From the NCBI RefSeq assembly GCF_027625935.1, contig NZ_CP115300.1, forward strand, positions 7,626,001 to 7,690,000: a stretch of DNA of 64,000 nt, read 5' to 3'. Positions 16,705 through 23,881 of this stretch are shown here, one piece after another (positions within the stretch are counted from its first letter, which is position 1; each line of letters begins with the position of its first letter). The DNA comes from Streptomyces camelliae (GTDB lineage Bacteria > Actinomycetota > Actinomycetes > Streptomycetales > Streptomycetaceae). The notes beneath the pieces are model-generated. The model searched no databases. It was not told the DNA's origin and saw only the letters and a program-made list of their open reading frames with translations. The position numbers and the translations under genes are program-made.

Positions 16705-17517
16705 TCAGGCCCGCAGCTCGCCCTCGATCACCGTGACCGCGCGCCCGGTGAGCAGTGTGCGCTCGCCACGCAGCCCGGTGCGGACCAGTCCGCTGCGGCG
16801 GGAGGCCTGAAGCCCCGTGAGGTCGTCGCGGCCGAGCCGGGCGGACCAGTGCGGGGCGAGCGCGGTGTGGGCGGAGCCGGTGACCGGGTCCTCGTCGATG
16901 CCGAGGTTCGGGAAGAAGCAGCGGGAGACGAAGTCGTAGCCGCGGGCGGGGTCCTCGGCGCGAGCGGTGGCGATGATGCCCCGCGAGGAGTGCCCGGCCA
17001 GGGCCTTGTGGTCCGGGACGAGCCCCAGCACCGTCTTCTCGTCGGCCAGCTCCACCAGCAGGTCGCCGACGTTCGCGCCGGTGTCGAAGGCGGCCACCGG
17101 TTCGGCGCCGAGCGCCTCGGCGACCCCGGCCGGGACCTCGACCCGGGTGAGCGGGGCGGTCGGGAAGTCGAGGGTGACCGAGCCGTCCTCGGCGGGCGTG
17201 GCGATGAGCACCCCACTGCGGGTGGCGAACCGCACCGGGCCCTCGTGGGCGCCGGTGGTGTGCAGGACGTGGGCGGTGGCGAGCGTGGCGTGCCCGCACA
17301 TCGCGACCTCGGCGACGGGCGTGAACCAGCGCAGCGCCCAGTCCGCCTCGCCGCCCTCCGGCAGCCGGTGCGCGAAGGCCGTCTCGGCGTGGTTGACCTC
17401 CATCGCGACGTTCTGCAGCCAGTCGTCGTCGGGGAAGGCGTCGTTCAGGAGGAGGACTCCGGCCGGGTTGCCGGCGAAGGGGCGGTCGGTGAAGGCGTCC
17501 ACGATTCGCATGCGCAT
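16705..17517 (-). CDS. PhzF-family isomerase/epimerase-like protein
   Basis: 270 residues. The N-terminus RIVDAFTDRPFAGNPAGVLLL and the later GHATLATAHVL and DPVTGSAHTALAPHW segments are hallmarks of the PhzF/diaminopimelate-epimerase-like fold. There are no other phenazine genes nearby, so this is one of the common housekeeping PhzF-like proteins of unknown substrate. The start at 17517 lies 7 bases after a TAGCGT hexamer on the minus strand (17530-17525) and no ribosome-binding sequence is visible, so a leaderless transcript is likely. A second ATG two codons later is possible. Confidence 0.9.
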   Translation of the reverse strand: MRMRIVDAFTDRPFAGNPAGVLLLNDAFPDDDWLQNVAMEVNHAETAFAHRLPEGGEADWALRWFTPVAEVAMCGHATLATAHVLHTTGAHEGPVRFATRSGVLIATPAEDGSVTLDFPTAPLTRVEVPAGVAEALGAEPVAAFDTGANVGDLLVELADEKTVLGLVPDHKALAGHSSRGIIATARAEDPARGYDFVSRCFFPNLGIDEDPVTGSAHTALAPHWSARLGRDDLTGLQASRRSGLVRTGLRGERTLLTGRAVTVIEGELRA

Positions 17518-17562
17518 GACGCCGACGCTAGCGGCCGCTCCGGGTCCCGGCCCAAGGCCAAT

Positions 17563-18021
17563 TCACGAGTCCTGGCACGTTTCCCGGAGGCCTTCCCGGA
17601 CGCCTTTCCGGACGCCGGCGGCACGCGGCCGCGCCCACGGGGCGAGCTGGGCCGCGCCGAACGAGATCTCCAGCACCAGGAACGGCCACAGCACCCCCGG
17701 CCCGCCGTGCGCCAGCGCGTACGCCTGCCACAACGCGAACAGCGCGCGGGCGGCGCCGTCGAGGAGGCCGTACAGCGGAAGCGGTCGTACGACACGCAGG
17801 ACGGACCAGACCACGACGACCGAGCCCATCAGGTTGGCGTACAGGGTCTGCATCGGGGTGAGCGCGGGCATGGTGCCGAGGCCCGCCGCGTCGCCCGCGG
17901 CCGACAGCAGACGGTGCAGCAGCGTGTACGTCCACGGGGTCGCGAAGCCGGCGGTGACGATCAGGTCGTACCAGCCGCTCGCCCGGACGAGGCGTGCATA
18001 GGCGGGGGAGGCGGGGGTCAT
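17563..18021 (-). CDS. Small integral membrane protein under MerR control
   Basis: 152 residues with four predicted hydrophobic segments (about residues 17-35, 63-82, 85-104 and 108-128). It is not assignable to a characterised family with confidence. It starts at ATG 18021 after GAGGAGC and is divergent from a MerR-family regulator at 18116. Between them lies a promoter with the over-long 20-bp spacer and central dyad expected of MerR targets, oriented toward this gene. It is therefore most likely the effector of the neighbouring regulator, with a role in response to the MerR ligand (inference). Confidence 0.78.
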   Translation of the reverse strand: MTPASPAYARLVRASGWYDLIVTAGFATPWTYTLLHRLLSAAGDAAGLGTMPALTPMQTLYANLMGSVVVVWSVLRVVRPLPLYGLLDGAARALFALWQAYALAHGGPGVLWPFLVLEISFGAAQLAPWARPRAAGVRKGVREGLRETCQDS

Positions 18022-18060
18022 CGGGGGCTCCTCGGGAGGGGCTTCGCTCGGGCGCCGCCC

Positions 18061-18092
18061 ACGCTAAACAGCGGAGTACGCTCCAAGGTCAA
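18061..18092 (-). promoter_or_regulatory. MerR-type promoter/operator with a 20-bp spacer
   Basis: On the minus strand TTGACC (18092-18087) and TAGCGT (18066-18061) are separated by 20 bp, too long for ordinary sigma-70 activity. The dyad GGAG-TACG-CTCC (18073-18084) sits at the centre of the spacer. This is the textbook geometry of MerR-activated promoters and it points at the membrane protein gene starting at 18021. Confidence 0.75.
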
Positions 18093-18115
18093 GTCGGCCA
18101 CGGGGCGGGGAAGTC

Positions 18116-18481
18116 ATGCGGATCGGTGAACTGGCGGCGCGTACCGGGGTGTCCAAGGACACGCTGCGCTTCTACGAGAAGATCGGGCTGCTCGACGGCG
18201 ACCGGCTGCCCAACGGCTACCGCGACTTCCCGCCGGAGACGGTGACCTGGCTGCACTACGTCCGTACCGCCCAGGCGCTCGGCTTCACCCTGGCCGAGAT
18301 CGGCCGGCACGGGGCGGAGCTGCGGGACGCGCCGGACAGCGCCGAGGCGCTGTCCGCCCTGTTCGAGGACAAGATCCGCGTCATCGACGCCCGCATGGCC
18401 GAACTGGCCGCGCTCCGCGCGGACCTCACCGCCCGCGCCGGCACCGGCTGCCCCCTGCGCGCGGCGGACCGGCCGGCCTGA
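18116..18481 (+). CDS. MerR-family transcriptional regulator
   Basis: 121 residues. The N-terminal winged HTH is canonical: MRIGELAARTGVSKDTLRFYE (residues 1-21) then GYRDFPPETVTWLHYVRTAQALGFTLAEI. The C-terminal dimer helix is short and ends TGCPLRAADRPA; only one Cys (about 115) is present, so a classical metal-binding pair is not obvious and the inducer is unknown. GGGGAAG lies just before ATG 18116. The divergent membrane protein gene has a MerR-type promoter, so this regulator probably controls it. Confidence 0.92.
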   Translation: MRIGELAARTGVSKDTLRFYEKIGLLDGDRLPNGYRDFPPETVTWLHYVRTAQALGFTLAEIGRHGAELRDAPDSAEALSALFEDKIRVIDARMAELAALRADLTARAGTGCPLRAADRPA

Positions 18482-18526
18482 GACTGCCTTGGGCTTTCAG
18501 GAAGGGGATTGTCATGCGATCGGTTC

Positions 18527-18563
18527 CGATATATCGTTGAGGCATCGCGAACGATACGCGATG
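18527..18563. promoter_or_regulatory. Inverted repeats upstream of the PadR gene, candidate auto-operator
   Basis: CGATATATCG (18527-18536) is a perfect 10-bp palindrome. It is followed by CATCGCG (18543-18549) and CGCGATG (18557-18563), perfect 7-bp arms with a 7-bp spacer. They lie 40 to 75 bp before the PadR start. The AT-rich core resembles ATATATC-containing PadR/vPadR operators. Confidence 0.6.
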
Positions 18564-18601
18564 CAGACGTGACAGATCATCGATGGAATGGAGTGATCGC
18601 A

Positions 18602-19228
18602 ATGCGCAGCCACGGATACGAGCACGGACACCGGCACGAGGGCCACGGCCACCGGGGCTTCGGCGGATTCGAGGGGCGTCGGGCCGCCTTCGGGCCCTTC
18701 GGGCCGGGCGGGCCGGGGTTCGGCCCCGGTGGACCCGGTTTCGGACCCGGCCCCTGGGGACCCCGGGGGCGCGGTGGTCCGCGGGGACGGGCCCGGCGCG
18801 GAGACGTGCGGGCCTCGATCCTGGCCCTGCTCAAGGACCGGCCGATGCACGGCTACGAGATGATCCAGGAGATCGCCGAACGCAGCGGCGGCGCGTGGAA
18901 GCCCAGCCCCGGCTCGGTCTACCCCACGCTCCAGCTGCTGGAGGACGAGGGTCTGATCGCCAGCGAGAGCGAGGGCGGCAAGAAGCTCTTCGCGCTCACC
19001 GAGGACGGGCGTACCGCCGCCGACGAGGGTCCGGACGCCCCCTGGGAGGAGGCCTCGCGCGGAGTCGACTGGGAGGCCCTCAGCGAGATCCGGCAGGCCG
19101 GCTTCGGGCTCATGGAGGCCTTCAGCCAGGTCTGGAAGACCGGCAGCAAGGAACAGCGCGAGAAGGCGCTGGGCGTCATCAACGAAGCCCGCAAGAAGCT
19201 GTATCTGATCCTCGCCGACGAGCACTGA
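18602..19228 (+). CDS. PadR-family transcriptional regulator with His/Gly/Pro-rich N-terminal tail
   Basis: 208 residues. Residues 1-66 are low complexity: first His-rich (seven His within HGYEHGHRHEGHGH), then Gly/Pro/Phe-rich repeats (GPGGPGFG). The PadR winged HTH follows (about 67-145: ASILALLKDRPMHGYEMIQEIAERSGGAWKPSPGSVYPTL in outline), then a C-terminal dimer helix. PadR repressors typically govern detoxification or ABC/permease genes and often autoregulate, matching the inverted repeats upstream. ATG 18602 is used. No divergent or downstream target gene is obvious. The His tract could bind metal (inference). Confidence 0.9.
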   Translation: MRSHGYEHGHRHEGHGHRGFGGFEGRRAAFGPFGPGGPGFGPGGPGFGPGPWGPRGRGGPRGRARRGDVRASILALLKDRPMHGYEMIQEIAERSGGAWKPSPGSVYPTLQLLEDEGLIASESEGGKKLFALTEDGRTAADEGPDAPWEEASRGVDWEALSEIRQAGFGLMEAFSQVWKTGSKEQREKALGVINEARKKLYLILADEH

Positions 19229-19257
19229 CGAGGACCGGCGGCCTCCCCGCCGTGTGG

Positions 19258-19290
19258 AAGGCGCCCCGCGGACCGTCCGCGGGGCGCCTT
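19258..19290. terminator. Perfect 15-bp terminator hairpin, bidirectional
   Basis: AAGGCGCCCCGCGGA, loop CCG, TCCGCGGGGCGCCTT. It sits between the convergent PadR and SRPBCC genes, ends in TT on one strand and AA on the other, and is therefore a good terminator for both. Confidence 0.88.
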
Positions 19291-19304
19291 CTGGTGTCCG
19301 CCCG

Positions 19305-19733
19305 TCAGGCCACCAGCCCGGCCAGCTTGCGCAGTGACTCGTTCAGCGCGGCCGTCGCCGAGTCCTTGAGCTTGCCCGCCATGAGGGAGACGGCGGCGCC
19401 CGTGAACTCGCCGTCGATACGGACCGCCGTGGCCTCGCCCTCCGGGGTGAGCGTGTAGCGCGTGGCGACGCTCACGGCCATGGGTCCCTTGCCGCGGATG
19501 GCGAACACCCGGGCCGGCTCCAGCTCCTCGATGGTCCACTCGACCTCCGCCGGAAAGCCCATCAGCTTCATGTTCTCCTGAAAGGTCCCGCCCACCGCCA
19601 GGGTCTCCGGGCCGCCCTTGGGGAAGCTGGTGTGGGTCGCGTTCCACTCCCCGTACGCCGACCAGTCGGTGAGTTTCGCCCACACCTTCTCGGCCGGTGC
19701 CTGGATGCGTGCCTCGGCGCTGACTTCGGCCAT
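19305..19733 (-). CDS. SRPBCC-fold protein (Rv0910/CoxG-like)
   Basis: 142 residues, a single START/SRPBCC ligand-binding fold: AEARIQAPAEKVWAKLTDWSAYGEWN at the N-terminus and a C-terminal helix LKDSATAALNESLRKLAGLV. This group is sometimes named the Rv0910 toxin family after a Mycobacterium tuberculosis toxin-antitoxin pair. No antitoxin-like gene is adjacent here, so I regard it as a polyketide-cyclase-like or lipid-binding protein rather than a toxin. GAAGGGGTGG precedes ATG 19733. Two copies of a TTCTGACGGTTCA motif lie upstream. Confidence 0.85.
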   Translation of the reverse strand: MAEVSAEARIQAPAEKVWAKLTDWSAYGEWNATHTSFPKGGPETLAVGGTFQENMKLMGFPAEVEWTIEELEPARVFAIRGKGPMAVSVATRYTLTPEGEATAVRIDGEFTGAAVSLMAGKLKDSATAALNESLRKLAGLVA

Positions 19734-19804
19734 GCGACCACCCCTTCATGTCGGGCTACGGTGTCGCGGAACGTAGCCGCAGGGGCCGCAATGTTCAATA
19801 CTGA

Positions 19805-19847
19805 TGAACCGTCAGAAATGTTCCGGCTGAACCGTCAGAAGTGCTTC
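19805..19847 (-). promoter_or_regulatory. Tandem TTCTGACGGTTCA motifs upstream of the SRPBCC gene
   Basis: Read on the minus strand, TTCTGACGGTTCA occurs twice, 23 bp apart (about 19840-19828 and 19817-19805). The proximal copy extends to CTGACGGTTCATCAG, which is a CTGAY-N5-RTCAG dyad. The same dyad form (CTGACATCGCGTCAG) appears at 27883. Likely binding sites for one regulator (inference). Confidence 0.5.
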
Positions 19848-20046
19848 AGCCGACCCGTCGTATCAGCGCCGCGTCGAACAGGTCCCACGCGCGCGGGTGG
19901 GCGCTCTCGTCGTGGCAGTGCCAGGCCTCCCAGAACAGGTCGGCGAGCAGGGCGTCCTCCGGGGCGTACACCCGGTACACGTACTGCTTGCCGTCGACCG
20001 CCGGCAGCCCCACAAGCCAGCACTCGCGCACGCTCTCCATATGCAT
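19846..20046 (-). CDS. Small conserved-looking hypothetical protein, 66 residues
   Basis: A short acidic protein rich in aromatic residues (ESVRECWLVGLPAVDGKQYV, then FWEAWHCHDES and AWDLFDAALIRRVG). It has no membrane helix or signal. Codon composition follows the G/C third-position rule and the sequence is not repetitive, which supports coding. I do not recognise a family. ATG 20046 or the ATG two codons later could start it; no strong ribosome site is visible. Its end overlaps the operator-like repeats before the SRPBCC gene. Confidence 0.5.
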   Translation of the reverse strand: MHMESVRECWLVGLPAVDGKQYVYRVYAPEDALLADLFWEAWHCHDESAHPRAWDLFDAALIRRVG

Positions 20047-20258
20047 GGTGGACGTGCAGGGAAGCGCGACGGTTGCTCACGGGGCGCACGGCAGGGCGGG
20101 CGCGCGCCCTCGGGCCGCATCGGCGGGATCTCCGCCATGTCGGCCGAATCTCCTCCGCAAGGATGAGATTCCGATCGGCGATGTCCACTCTGTGTGGGAC
20201 GCGAAGATGGTTCCCCTCGCGGATGACGCGGGGCGTTGTGGCTGATGGGGTAAGGGTT

Positions 20259-20873
20259 GTGCAACCCCGTACTGCCCGCGGGACCACCCATGACGGGGCC
20301 GTCCCGCATCACATGGACGACGATGCCGTGCTCGGCGCCGAGCTGGCGGCGGTGGTCGCCGGTGCCCGCCGGAGGGCTCTCCGCGACGGGGACCGGCAGA
20401 TCGACACCGCTCATCTGCTGCACTCGCTCCTGGAGCACGACTCCGAGGTCCGCGCCGCCGTCGGCGCCCCGGAGCGGCTCGCCCGGCTGCTCGGCTATCT
20501 CGTGCAGCGCAGCATCGGCTACGGGCTGCGCTGGCAGGGCAGCGTGGAGGACTCCGGCGCCCTCGCCGTCGTGACCGCTCCGACCGTTCCCGGTGTACGG
20601 GACGCCCCGGACGCGTCCGGCGCACGGGACGCCCGGGACACCCCCGCCTGGTCGCCCGCCGCGGCCGCCGCCATCGCCGACGCCCACGAGCGCGCCCGGC
20701 ACCGCGGCGAGCCCCGCCCGGCCGGCACCGACCTGCTCGCCGCCCTCACCGCGGACCCCGGTACCCGTGCGGTCGAGGTCCTCGAACGCGCCGGTATCCC
20801 CGCCCACGCCCTCGGCACCCGGATCGAGACCGGCCCCGAGGAGTACGCGGGCGACAGCGGCGTGAACTGCTGA
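20259..20873 (+). CDS. Clp N-terminal (double Clp-N) domain protein
   Basis: About 204 residues with two Clp-N repeats: AELAAVVAGARRRALRDGDRQIDTAHLLHSLLE at the start and AAAAIADAHERARHRGEPRPAGTDLLAALTADP later, separated by an Asp/Ala-rich linker. It has no AAA ATPase module, so it is not a Clp chaperone; Streptomyces carry several such stand-alone Clp-N proteins of unknown role, perhaps modulating ClpC adaptors. The GTG at 20259 is preferred because GGGTAAGG lies just upstream; ATG 20223 and GTG 20238 in frame are alternatives. Confidence 0.82.
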   Translation: MQPRTARGTTHDGAVPHHMDDDAVLGAELAAVVAGARRRALRDGDRQIDTAHLLHSLLEHDSEVRAAVGAPERLARLLGYLVQRSIGYGLRWQGSVEDSGALAVVTAPTVPGVRDAPDASGARDARDTPAWSPAAAAAIADAHERARHRGEPRPAGTDLLAALTADPGTRAVEVLERAGIPAHALGTRIETGPEEYAGDSGVNC

Positions 20874-20932
20874 CCCACGTTCCGGCGGCCCGGTCGGCAT
20901 GCCGCCGTCCACCCCATGAGACAGGTGTCAAG

Positions 20933-21970
20933 GTGAGTGACGCTCATGTCGTCGCCTGTCATCATGTGCCGGTGCAGATGTCTGAGAGCAGTCAGGGCAG
21001 CCGCGGCAAGGGCGCCGGGCTCGGACTCGCGCTCGCGTCGGCGCTCGCCTTCGGCGGGTCCGGCGTGGCCGCGAAACCGCTGATCGAGGCGGGGCTCGAC
21101 CCGCTCCACGTGGTGTGGCTGCGGGTGACCGGCGCCGCCCTGGTCATGCTGCCGCTCGCCGTACGCCACCGGTCCCTGCTGCGCCGCCGTCCGGCACTGC
21201 TCGCCGGGTTCGGACTGCTCGCCGTGTCCGGTGTCCAGGCCTGCTACTTCGCCGCGCTCTCCCGGATCCCGGTGGGCGTGGCGCTGCTCATCGAGTACCT
21301 GGCCCCGGCCCTGGTGCTGGGCTGGGTGCGGTTCGTCCAGCGGCGGCCCGTGAGCCGTGCCGCCGCGCTCGGCGTGATCCTCGCGGCCGGCGGCCTCGCC
21401 TGTGTGGTGGAGGTCTGGTCGGGGCTGAGCTTCGACGCGCTCGGCCTGCTGCTCGCGCTCGGCGCCGCCTGCTGCCAGGTCGGCTACTTCGTCCTCGCCG
21501 ACCACGGCGGCGATGCCGGCGAACAGGCTCCGGACCCGCTCGGCGTCATCGCCTACGGCCTGCTCGTCGGCGCCGCCGTCCTCACCGTGGTGGCCCGCCC
21601 CTGGAGCATGCGGTGGTCGGTGCTGACCGGCTCCGCGCACCTGAACGGCACCGCCGTACCGGCCGTCGCCCTGCTGGCCTGGATCGTGCTCGTCGCCACG
21701 GTCGTCGCGTACGTCACCGGGGTGCTCTCGGTACGGCGGCTGTCGCCGCAGGTCGCCGGGGTCGTCGCCTGCCTGGAGGCGGTCATCGCGACGGTGCTGG
21801 CCTGGGTGCTGCTCGGCGAGCACCTCTCGGCGCCGCAGATCATCGGCGGCGCAGTCGTCCTTGTCGGCGCGTTCATCGCCCAGTCCGCCACCCCCGCCCA
21901 GGGCTCCCCGGAGCCGGTGACCGCCGGGGGCCCGGAACGGGAGTTGTCCGAACACCGCGCGTCCGCCTAA
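20933..21970 (+). CDS. EamA/DMT-family transporter (first copy)
   Basis: 345 residues from GTG 20933, ten hydrophobic segments in two EamA repeats: repeat 1 about residues 28-160 (ASALAFGGSGVAAKPLI) and repeat 2 about 170-325 (ending AVVLVGAFIAQS). Drug/metabolite transporters of this kind export amino acids or small metabolites; the substrate is unknown. ATG 20978 (MSESSQGS) is an equally good start, giving 330 residues, because the first 15 codons look non-conserved. It is followed at 22164 by a second EamA gene in the same direction. Confidence 0.88.
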   Translation: MSDAHVVACHHVPVQMSESSQGSRGKGAGLGLALASALAFGGSGVAAKPLIEAGLDPLHVVWLRVTGAALVMLPLAVRHRSLLRRRPALLAGFGLLAVSGVQACYFAALSRIPVGVALLIEYLAPALVLGWVRFVQRRPVSRAAALGVILAAGGLACVVEVWSGLSFDALGLLLALGAACCQVGYFVLADHGGDAGEQAPDPLGVIAYGLLVGAAVLTVVARPWSMRWSVLTGSAHLNGTAVPAVALLAWIVLVATVVAYVTGVLSVRRLSPQVAGVVACLEAVIATVLAWVLLGEHLSAPQIIGGAVVLVGAFIAQSATPAQGSPEPVTAGGPERELSEHRASA

Positions 21971-21980
21971 GGTGCCGGTC

Positions 21981-22064
21981 ATGCCGTCCACGCTCGTTCT
22001 TCCGCCCCCGGCCGCCTGAGGCGGGCCTCCGGAACACCCGCCCGGCGCTTGTGCGGCGTCGGGC
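21981..22064 (+). promoter_or_regulatory. Candidate leader peptide and overlapping hairpins before the second EamA gene
   Basis: A 12-codon open frame MPSTLVLPPPAA (ATG 21981, stop 22017-22019) is preceded by AAGG. It is followed at once by two mutually exclusive stems: GGCGGG (22020) with CCCGCC (22037), and GCCCGGCGC (22040) with GCGTCGGGC (22056), sharing bases 22040-22042. This is an attenuator-like layout; it is a pattern reading only. Confidence 0.35.
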
Positions 22065-22163
22065 CGGACGGTGCTGCCCGCAGATGAAGTCCGCGCGCCC
22101 CGCTGAAGCGGGTCGCCCCCGAACTTCCGCACCCCATCGGTGCGTTTCTGCGGAGAATCTCTC

Positions 22164-23117
22164 TTGTCGACGAACGCGAACGCTGTGTCCGGCCTGCCCG
22201 TCGGGCGTGGCCTGCTCTATCTGATCGCCACCGGTGCCGCCTGGGGCACCGCCGGTGCCGCCGCCTCCCTGGTCTACCGGACCAGCGACATGGGCGCCCT
22301 CGGCCTGTCGTTCTGGCGCTGTGCGCTGGGGCTCCTGCTGCTGCTCGCCGGACGCGGGCTGCGCCCGAAGACCCGCCCGGCCCCGGCCGGACCGCTGCCC
22401 CGCAGGGTGGCGCGCGTCCTCGCCACGGGTCTCGGCCTCGCGGTGTTCCAGACCGCCTACTTCGCGGCCGTGGAGTCGACCGGGCTCGCCGTGGCCACCG
22501 TCGTCACCCTCGGCGCGGGTCCGGTGCTCATCGCGCTCGGCGCCCGGTTCCTGCTCGGGGAGCGGCTCGGCGTCGGCGGTGTGCTGGCGGTCGCCGGGGC
22601 CGTCGGCGGGCTGGCCGTGCTGACCTTCGGCGGCTCGGCCGCGACCGTCCGGCCCACCGGTGTGCTGCTGGCGCTGCTGTCGGCCGCGGGCTACGCCGTC
22701 ATGACCCTGCTGACCCGCTGGTGGGGCAGGGGCGGCGGCGCCGACGCCTCCGACACCACGGTCTGGGCCTTCGCGGTGACGGGCCTGTGCCTGCTGCCGT
22801 TCGCCCTGCACGAGGGGCTGCTCCCGCACACCGCCCACCCGGCCCGGCTGCTGTGGCTCGTGGTCTACATCGCCGCCGTGCCCACCGCGCTCGCGTACGC
22901 CCTGTACTTCGCGGGAGCGGCCGTCGTACGGTCCGCCGTCGTCTCCGTGATCATGCTGCTGGAGCCGGTGACCGCGGCCGTACTCGCCGTCGTCCTGCTC
23001 GGCGAGCGGCTCACGGCGACCACCGCGGCCGGCACCCTGCTCATGCTGGCGGCGGTCGCGGGCCTGGCCGTGAGCGAGGCCCGCGGGGCCGGCCGGCGGA
23101 AGCCGGTCCCGGCGTGA
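22164..23117 (+). CDS. EamA/DMT-family transporter (second copy)
   Basis: 317 residues with ten hydrophobic segments in two EamA repeats; the second ends [29 protein letters not shown] 22164 is chosen because CGGAGAA lies 7 bp upstream and it gives the usual short N-terminus before the first helix; a GTG at 22140 is in frame. Sequence identity to the first EamA gene is low, so this is not a recent duplication. A 190-bp leader with attenuator-like structure separates the two. Confidence 0.88.
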   Translation: MSTNANAVSGLPVGRGLLYLIATGAAWGTAGAAASLVYRTSDMGALGLSFWRCALGLLLLLAGRGLRPKTRPAPAGPLPRRVARVLATGLGLAVFQTAYFAAVESTGLAVATVVTLGAGPVLIALGARFLLGERLGVGGVLAVAGAVGGLAVLTFGGSAATVRPTGVLLALLSAAGYAVMTLLTRWWGRGGGADASDTTVWAFAVTGLCLLPFALHEGLLPHTAHPARLLWLVVYIAAVPTALAYALYFAGAAVVRSAVVSVIMLLEPVTAAVLAVVLLGERLTATTAAGTLLMLAAVAGLAVSEARGAGRRKPVPA

Positions 23118-23127
23118 CCGCGTCGGC

Positions 23128-23808
23128 CTACCGCACCGTGAGGTAGTCGGGCAGCTCGACGCCGGCCGCGAGGTCGGCGTTGGGCACCGGCGCGTCGTAC
23201 CCCTTGCGGAGCGGGACGACCCCGGCCCAGTGCGGCAGGGCGAGGTCCTCGGGCTCGTCGTTCGCGCCGCCGGTGCGGAGCTTGGCCGAGACCTGGTCCA
23301 GGTCCAGCCGGATCACCGCGGTGGCGGCCAGCTCCTTCTTGTTCGCGGGCCGGGAGTCGGCGGCGCGGCCCGGTACGACGTGGTCCACCAGCGCGTCCAG
23401 GGCGAGGCGCCGCTCCTCGGGGTCGGTGACCTGGTGGGCGACGCCGTGCACCACCACGGAGCGGTAGTTGATCGAGTGGTGGAAGGCGGAGCGCGCCAGC
23501 ACCAGCCCGTCGACGTGGGTGACCGTCAGGCACACCGGCAGACCCGGGTCGGCCGCGCCGGTCATCCGCAGCGGGCGGGAACCGGTGGACCCGTGGACGT
23601 AGAGCCGCTCGCCGACCCGGCCGTACAGCGTCGGCAGCACCACCGGGGCCCCGTCCCGGACGAAGCCGAGGTGGCAGACGTACCCCTCGTCGAGTATCGC
23701 GTGCACCAGCTCCTTGTCGTACGACGCCCGGTCCGCGGAGCGTGTGGGCACGGTGCGGTCGGTCGGGGTGTAGGCGGCGGCCCGGGCTTCCTCGGTCGTC
23801 CCCTGCAT
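23128..23808 (-). CDS. Pyridoxamine 5'-phosphate oxidase-fold flavin protein
   Basis: 226 residues, split-barrel FMN/F420-binding fold. The segment DEGYVCHLGFVRDGAPVVLPTLYGRVGERLYVHGSTGSRPLR in the N-terminal half and FHHSINYRSVVVHGVA in the middle are typical of the PNPOx-like PF12900 group, which also includes nitroimidazole reductases. It is divergent from a MocR regulator at 23882 and GGAGGGACC precedes ATG 23808. In many genomes MocR proteins control such linked genes, so regulation by the neighbour is likely (inference). Confidence 0.86.
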   Translation of the reverse strand: MQGTTEEARAAAYTPTDRTVPTRSADRASYDKELVHAILDEGYVCHLGFVRDGAPVVLPTLYGRVGERLYVHGSTGSRPLRMTGAADPGLPVCLTVTHVDGLVLARSAFHHSINYRSVVVHGVAHQVTDPEERRLALDALVDHVVPGRAADSRPANKKELAATAVIRLDLDQVSAKLRTGGANDEPEDLALPHWAGVVPLRKGYDAPVPNADLAAGVELPDYLTVR

Positions 23809-23844
23809 GACGGTCCCTCCATGGTGAGCGGTTCGGCGAGCGGT

Positions 23845-23874
23845 GTTGCCCCAGTAATTGCACTAGTGCATAAT
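23845..23874 (+). promoter_or_regulatory. MocR promoter with a 12-bp palindrome
   Basis: TTGCCC (23845-23850), 18-bp spacer, CATAAT (23869-23874), then 7 bases to GTG 23882. The perfect palindrome TGCACTAGTGCA (23859-23870) lies in the spacer and partly on the -10 element, ideally placed for autorepression and for control of the divergent flavin-protein gene. Confidence 0.6.
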
Positions 23875-23881
23875 GCTCTTT

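Noticed and set aside
19305..19733. A type II toxin-antitoxin system
   Set aside because: The family is sometimes named after the Rv0910 toxin, but no antitoxin gene is adjacent and the fold is a common ligand-binding one.
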